A DNA stretch of 64,000 nucleotides, taken from positions 1,240,001 to 1,304,000 of the forward strand of contig NZ_JACIEM010000001.1 of assembly GCF_014196845.1 (NCBI RefSeq), given 5' to 3'. The stretch is from Aurantimonas endophytica (GTDB lineage Bacteria > Pseudomonadota > Alphaproteobacteria > Rhizobiales > Rhizobiaceae). Positions within the stretch are counted from its first letter, which is position 1. Every line of letters starts with the position of its first letter. Of this stretch, positions 62,495 through 64,000 are shown piece after piece. A program made the position numbers and the translations under genes. Under the pieces are notes generated by a model, which did no database searches, was not told the DNA's origin, and worked only from the letters and a program-made list of their open reading frames with translations.

Positions 62495-63713
62495 CCACGT
62501 CCCCGTCACCATCCTCACCGGCTTCCTCGGCTCGGGAAAGACGACGCTCCTCAACGGCCTTCTCTGCAACCCCGCCTTCGCCGACACCGCCGTCATCGTC
62601 AACGAGTTCGGCGACATCTCGATCGACCATGATCTCGTGCGGGTCGGCAAAAAGGAGATGATGGTGACGACGACTGGCTGCCTCTGCTGCACGATCGGCA
62701 GCGACATCCGATCTTCGCTCGCCGAACTCCTCGACGCCTCGCGCAGCGGCGCCGTGCCCGCCTTCTCCCGCGTGATCGTCGAGACCACCGGCCTTGCAGA
62801 TCCCGCGCCCGTCATCAACCAGATCGTTCCGGGCGGCGCGCCGGCCATGGGTCTTCGCGACCACGGCGTCGGCCGGACGTTCACGCTGGCCGGCGTCGTC
62901 TGCACCATCGACATCGTCACCGCCGAGGCGACGATCGAGCGATATTTCGAGGCGATGAAGCAGGTCGCCTTCGCCGACCGTATCGTCCTCACCAAGACCG
63001 ACCTTGCCCGCGATCCCGCGAGCCTGGCGGACATCGACCTCCTGCGCCAGAGGCTGCGGGAGCTGAATCCCTCGGCGACGCTTCTCGACCGCAACGCCGA
63101 CAGTTTCGACCTCGCCGGAGTGTTCGCCCCTCGCAGCTACGCGCCGCACGATATAGGGCCCGATGTCGAGGGCTGGCTTGCGCTCGAACAGGCGTTGTCC
63201 GCGGAGGCGGCGAGCGGAGCCGCCCATGCCAACGTCGCGCGACACGGCGATGGCGGCATCCTGACCTCCTGCATGATCGCGGACCGCCCGATCGGCGCGA
63301 AGGACCTCGACGCCTTCTTCCTCGTGCTGAAGGCGGCGGCCAGCATCCGCCTCCTGCGCCTCAAGGGGCTTGTATGCCTCGAGGACGACCCCGAGCGGCC
63401 GCTCGTCGTCCACTGCGTCCAGCACGCCGTTCATCCCCCGAAGCGGCTCGATTCCTGGCCCTCCGACGACCGCCGGACGCGCATCGTGGCGATCACCCAC
63501 GATATCGATCCCAAGGCGCTCCGCCAGCTCTTCGACGCCGTCACCGGCGAGAAGAAACCGCTGCGCGTGGCCCGCGCCGCCGCCATGGCCGGGATCATCC
63601 TGGCCGTCGCCCTCGTCGGCATCGGCCTGGTCTTCACCGCCAGCTCCCTCGCCGGCGCCGAGCCGCCCGGCATCGAGCTTCCCGCCACCCTTTCCGCGTC
63701 ACACGCCCCCTGA
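62487..63713 (+). CDS. COG0523 (CobW/ZigA-like) GTPase with a C-terminal membrane helix
   Basis: A 408-residue G3E GTPase. Walker A is [12 protein letters not shown] (residues 12-23), the metal site CLCC is at 65-68 in [14 protein letters not shown], then [11 protein letters not shown] and the guanine motif LTKTD. A C-terminal CobW domain follows, with [20 protein letters not shown]. Beyond it, residues about 366-388 ([20 protein letters not shown]) form a strong hydrophobic helix, then a short Pro/Ala-rich tail, not usual for COG0523 proteins. It is coupled to zur by an eight-base overlap. It probably acts as a zinc metallochaperone in zinc starvation, perhaps delivering metal near the membrane. 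Confidence 0.88.
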   Translation: MPDHVPVTILTGFLGSGKTTLLNGLLCNPAFADTAVIVNEFGDISIDHDLVRVGKKEMMVTTTGCLCCTIGSDIRSSLAELLDASRSGAVPAFSRVIVETTGLADPAPVINQIVPGGAPAMGLRDHGVGRTFTLAGVVCTIDIVTAEATIERYFEAMKQVAFADRIVLTKTDLARDPASLADIDLLRQRLRELNPSATLLDRNADSFDLAGVFAPRSYAPHDIGPDVEGWLALEQALSAEAASGAAHANVARHGDGGILTSCMIADRPIGAKDLDAFFLVLKAAASIRLLRLKGLVCLEDDPERPLVVHCVQHAVHPPKRLDSWPSDDRRTRIVAITHDIDPKALRQLFDAVTGEKKPLRVARAAAMAGIILAVALVGIGLVFTASSLAGAEPPGIELPATLSASHAP

Positions 63714-63724
63714 TGGAGACCGCC

Positions 63725-64000
63725 ATGTCCGCTTCCCCTTTACCGTCCACACAGACACCCGTCACCGTCCTCACCGGCTATCTCGGCGCCGGCAAGACGA
63801 CGCTGCTCAACCGCATCCTCACCGAGGCGCACGGCAAGCGCTACGCCGTGATCGTCAACGAGTTCGGCGAGACCGGCATCGACAACGACCTGGTGGTCGA
63901 CGCCGACGAGGAAATCTTCGAGATGAACAACGGCTGCATCTGCTGCACCGTGCGCGGCGACCTGATCCGGATCGTCGGGGGTCTGATGCGGCGGCCGGAC
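63725..64000 (+). CDS. second COG0523 (CobW-like) GTPase, cut by window end
   Basis: An open frame running out of the window; 92 residues are visible. It reads [20 protein letters not shown] (Walker A), [20 protein letters not shown], and the metal motif CICC (residues 71-74) in [13 protein letters not shown]. This is the classical form (VNEFGE, NNGCICC) and is distinct from the membrane-helix form just upstream. It begins 11 bases after that gene, so it is probably part of the same zinc-responsive transcript. Confidence 0.92.
   Translation, partial: MSASPLPSTQTPVTVLTGYLGAGKTTLLNRILTEAHGKRYAVIVNEFGETGIDNDLVVDADEEIFEMNNGCICCTVRGDLIRIVGGLMRRPD

Overview
High-GC chromosomal DNA from an alphaproteobacterium, most likely order Hyphomicrobiales (Rhizobiales). 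The carA / yqeY / dnaG / rpoD neighbourhood, the RpoD sequence, several TRAP transporters, an aztABCD zinc operon and a BigR-type persulfide operon all point that way. A family such as Aurantimonadaceae is a guess. I see no prophage, insertion sequence or CRISPR array; accessory content is metabolic and transport operons inserted between housekeeping genes.

Layout. 1-2.7 kb: a partial HlyD-type efflux adaptor, a MarC membrane protein and a DUF1349 protein. 2.8-8.5 kb: a minus-strand operon for a two-permease NitT/TauT-type ABC importer with an isochorismatase-like amidohydrolase and a NodB-like deacetylase, read divergently from a LysR regulator. 8.8-11.2 kb: a CAT-anticodon tRNA (probably Ile2), a SIMPL protein, a small secreted protein and an HSDL2-like dehydrogenase. 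11.2-21.6 kb: housekeeping core (hlyU-like, rpoD, dnaG, yqeY, carA) with a SulP transporter/universal stress protein pair and lrgAB inserted. 21.6-26.4 kb: an unannotated 45-residue ORF divergent from a small XRE regulator with paired palindromes between them, a kinase fusion, a PHA-depolymerase-type esterase with its own ribbon-helix-helix regulator, and a NUDIX protein.

26.4-42.1 kb is the most coherent metabolic block: a FAD/Fe-S 2-hydroxyacid dehydrogenase with a GntR regulator, divergent from serine-glyoxylate aminotransferase, a TRAP importer, a crotonase, a class III CoA-transferase, an SHMT-like PLP enzyme and gcvT-gcvH-gcvP. It reads as a pathway that imports an organic acid and passes it through CoA and amino-acid intermediates to glyoxylate, glycine and C1 units. 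The crotonase and the SHMT-like protein both lack textbook catalytic residues, so the central chemistry may be new. 42.1-48.9 kb: a DedA-like protein, cardiolipin synthase, and a second TRAP operon ending in a gamma-glutamyltransferase homologue.

48.9-53.4 kb: a persulfide/sulfite detoxification operon (BigR-type repressor, Blh/ETHE1-like dioxygenase, rhodanese, TauE exporter, two YeeE/YedE halves). 53.6-57.8 kb: redox and regulatory genes, including an NmrA-family gene broken by a one-base deletion and two LysR genes with palindromes in their divergent promoters. 57.8-64 kb: a zinc-starvation operon preceded by a near-consensus Zur box: aztD, a 48-residue membrane protein, aztA, aztB, aztC, zur, and two COG0523 GTPase genes, the first with a predicted C-terminal membrane helix and the second cut by the window end.
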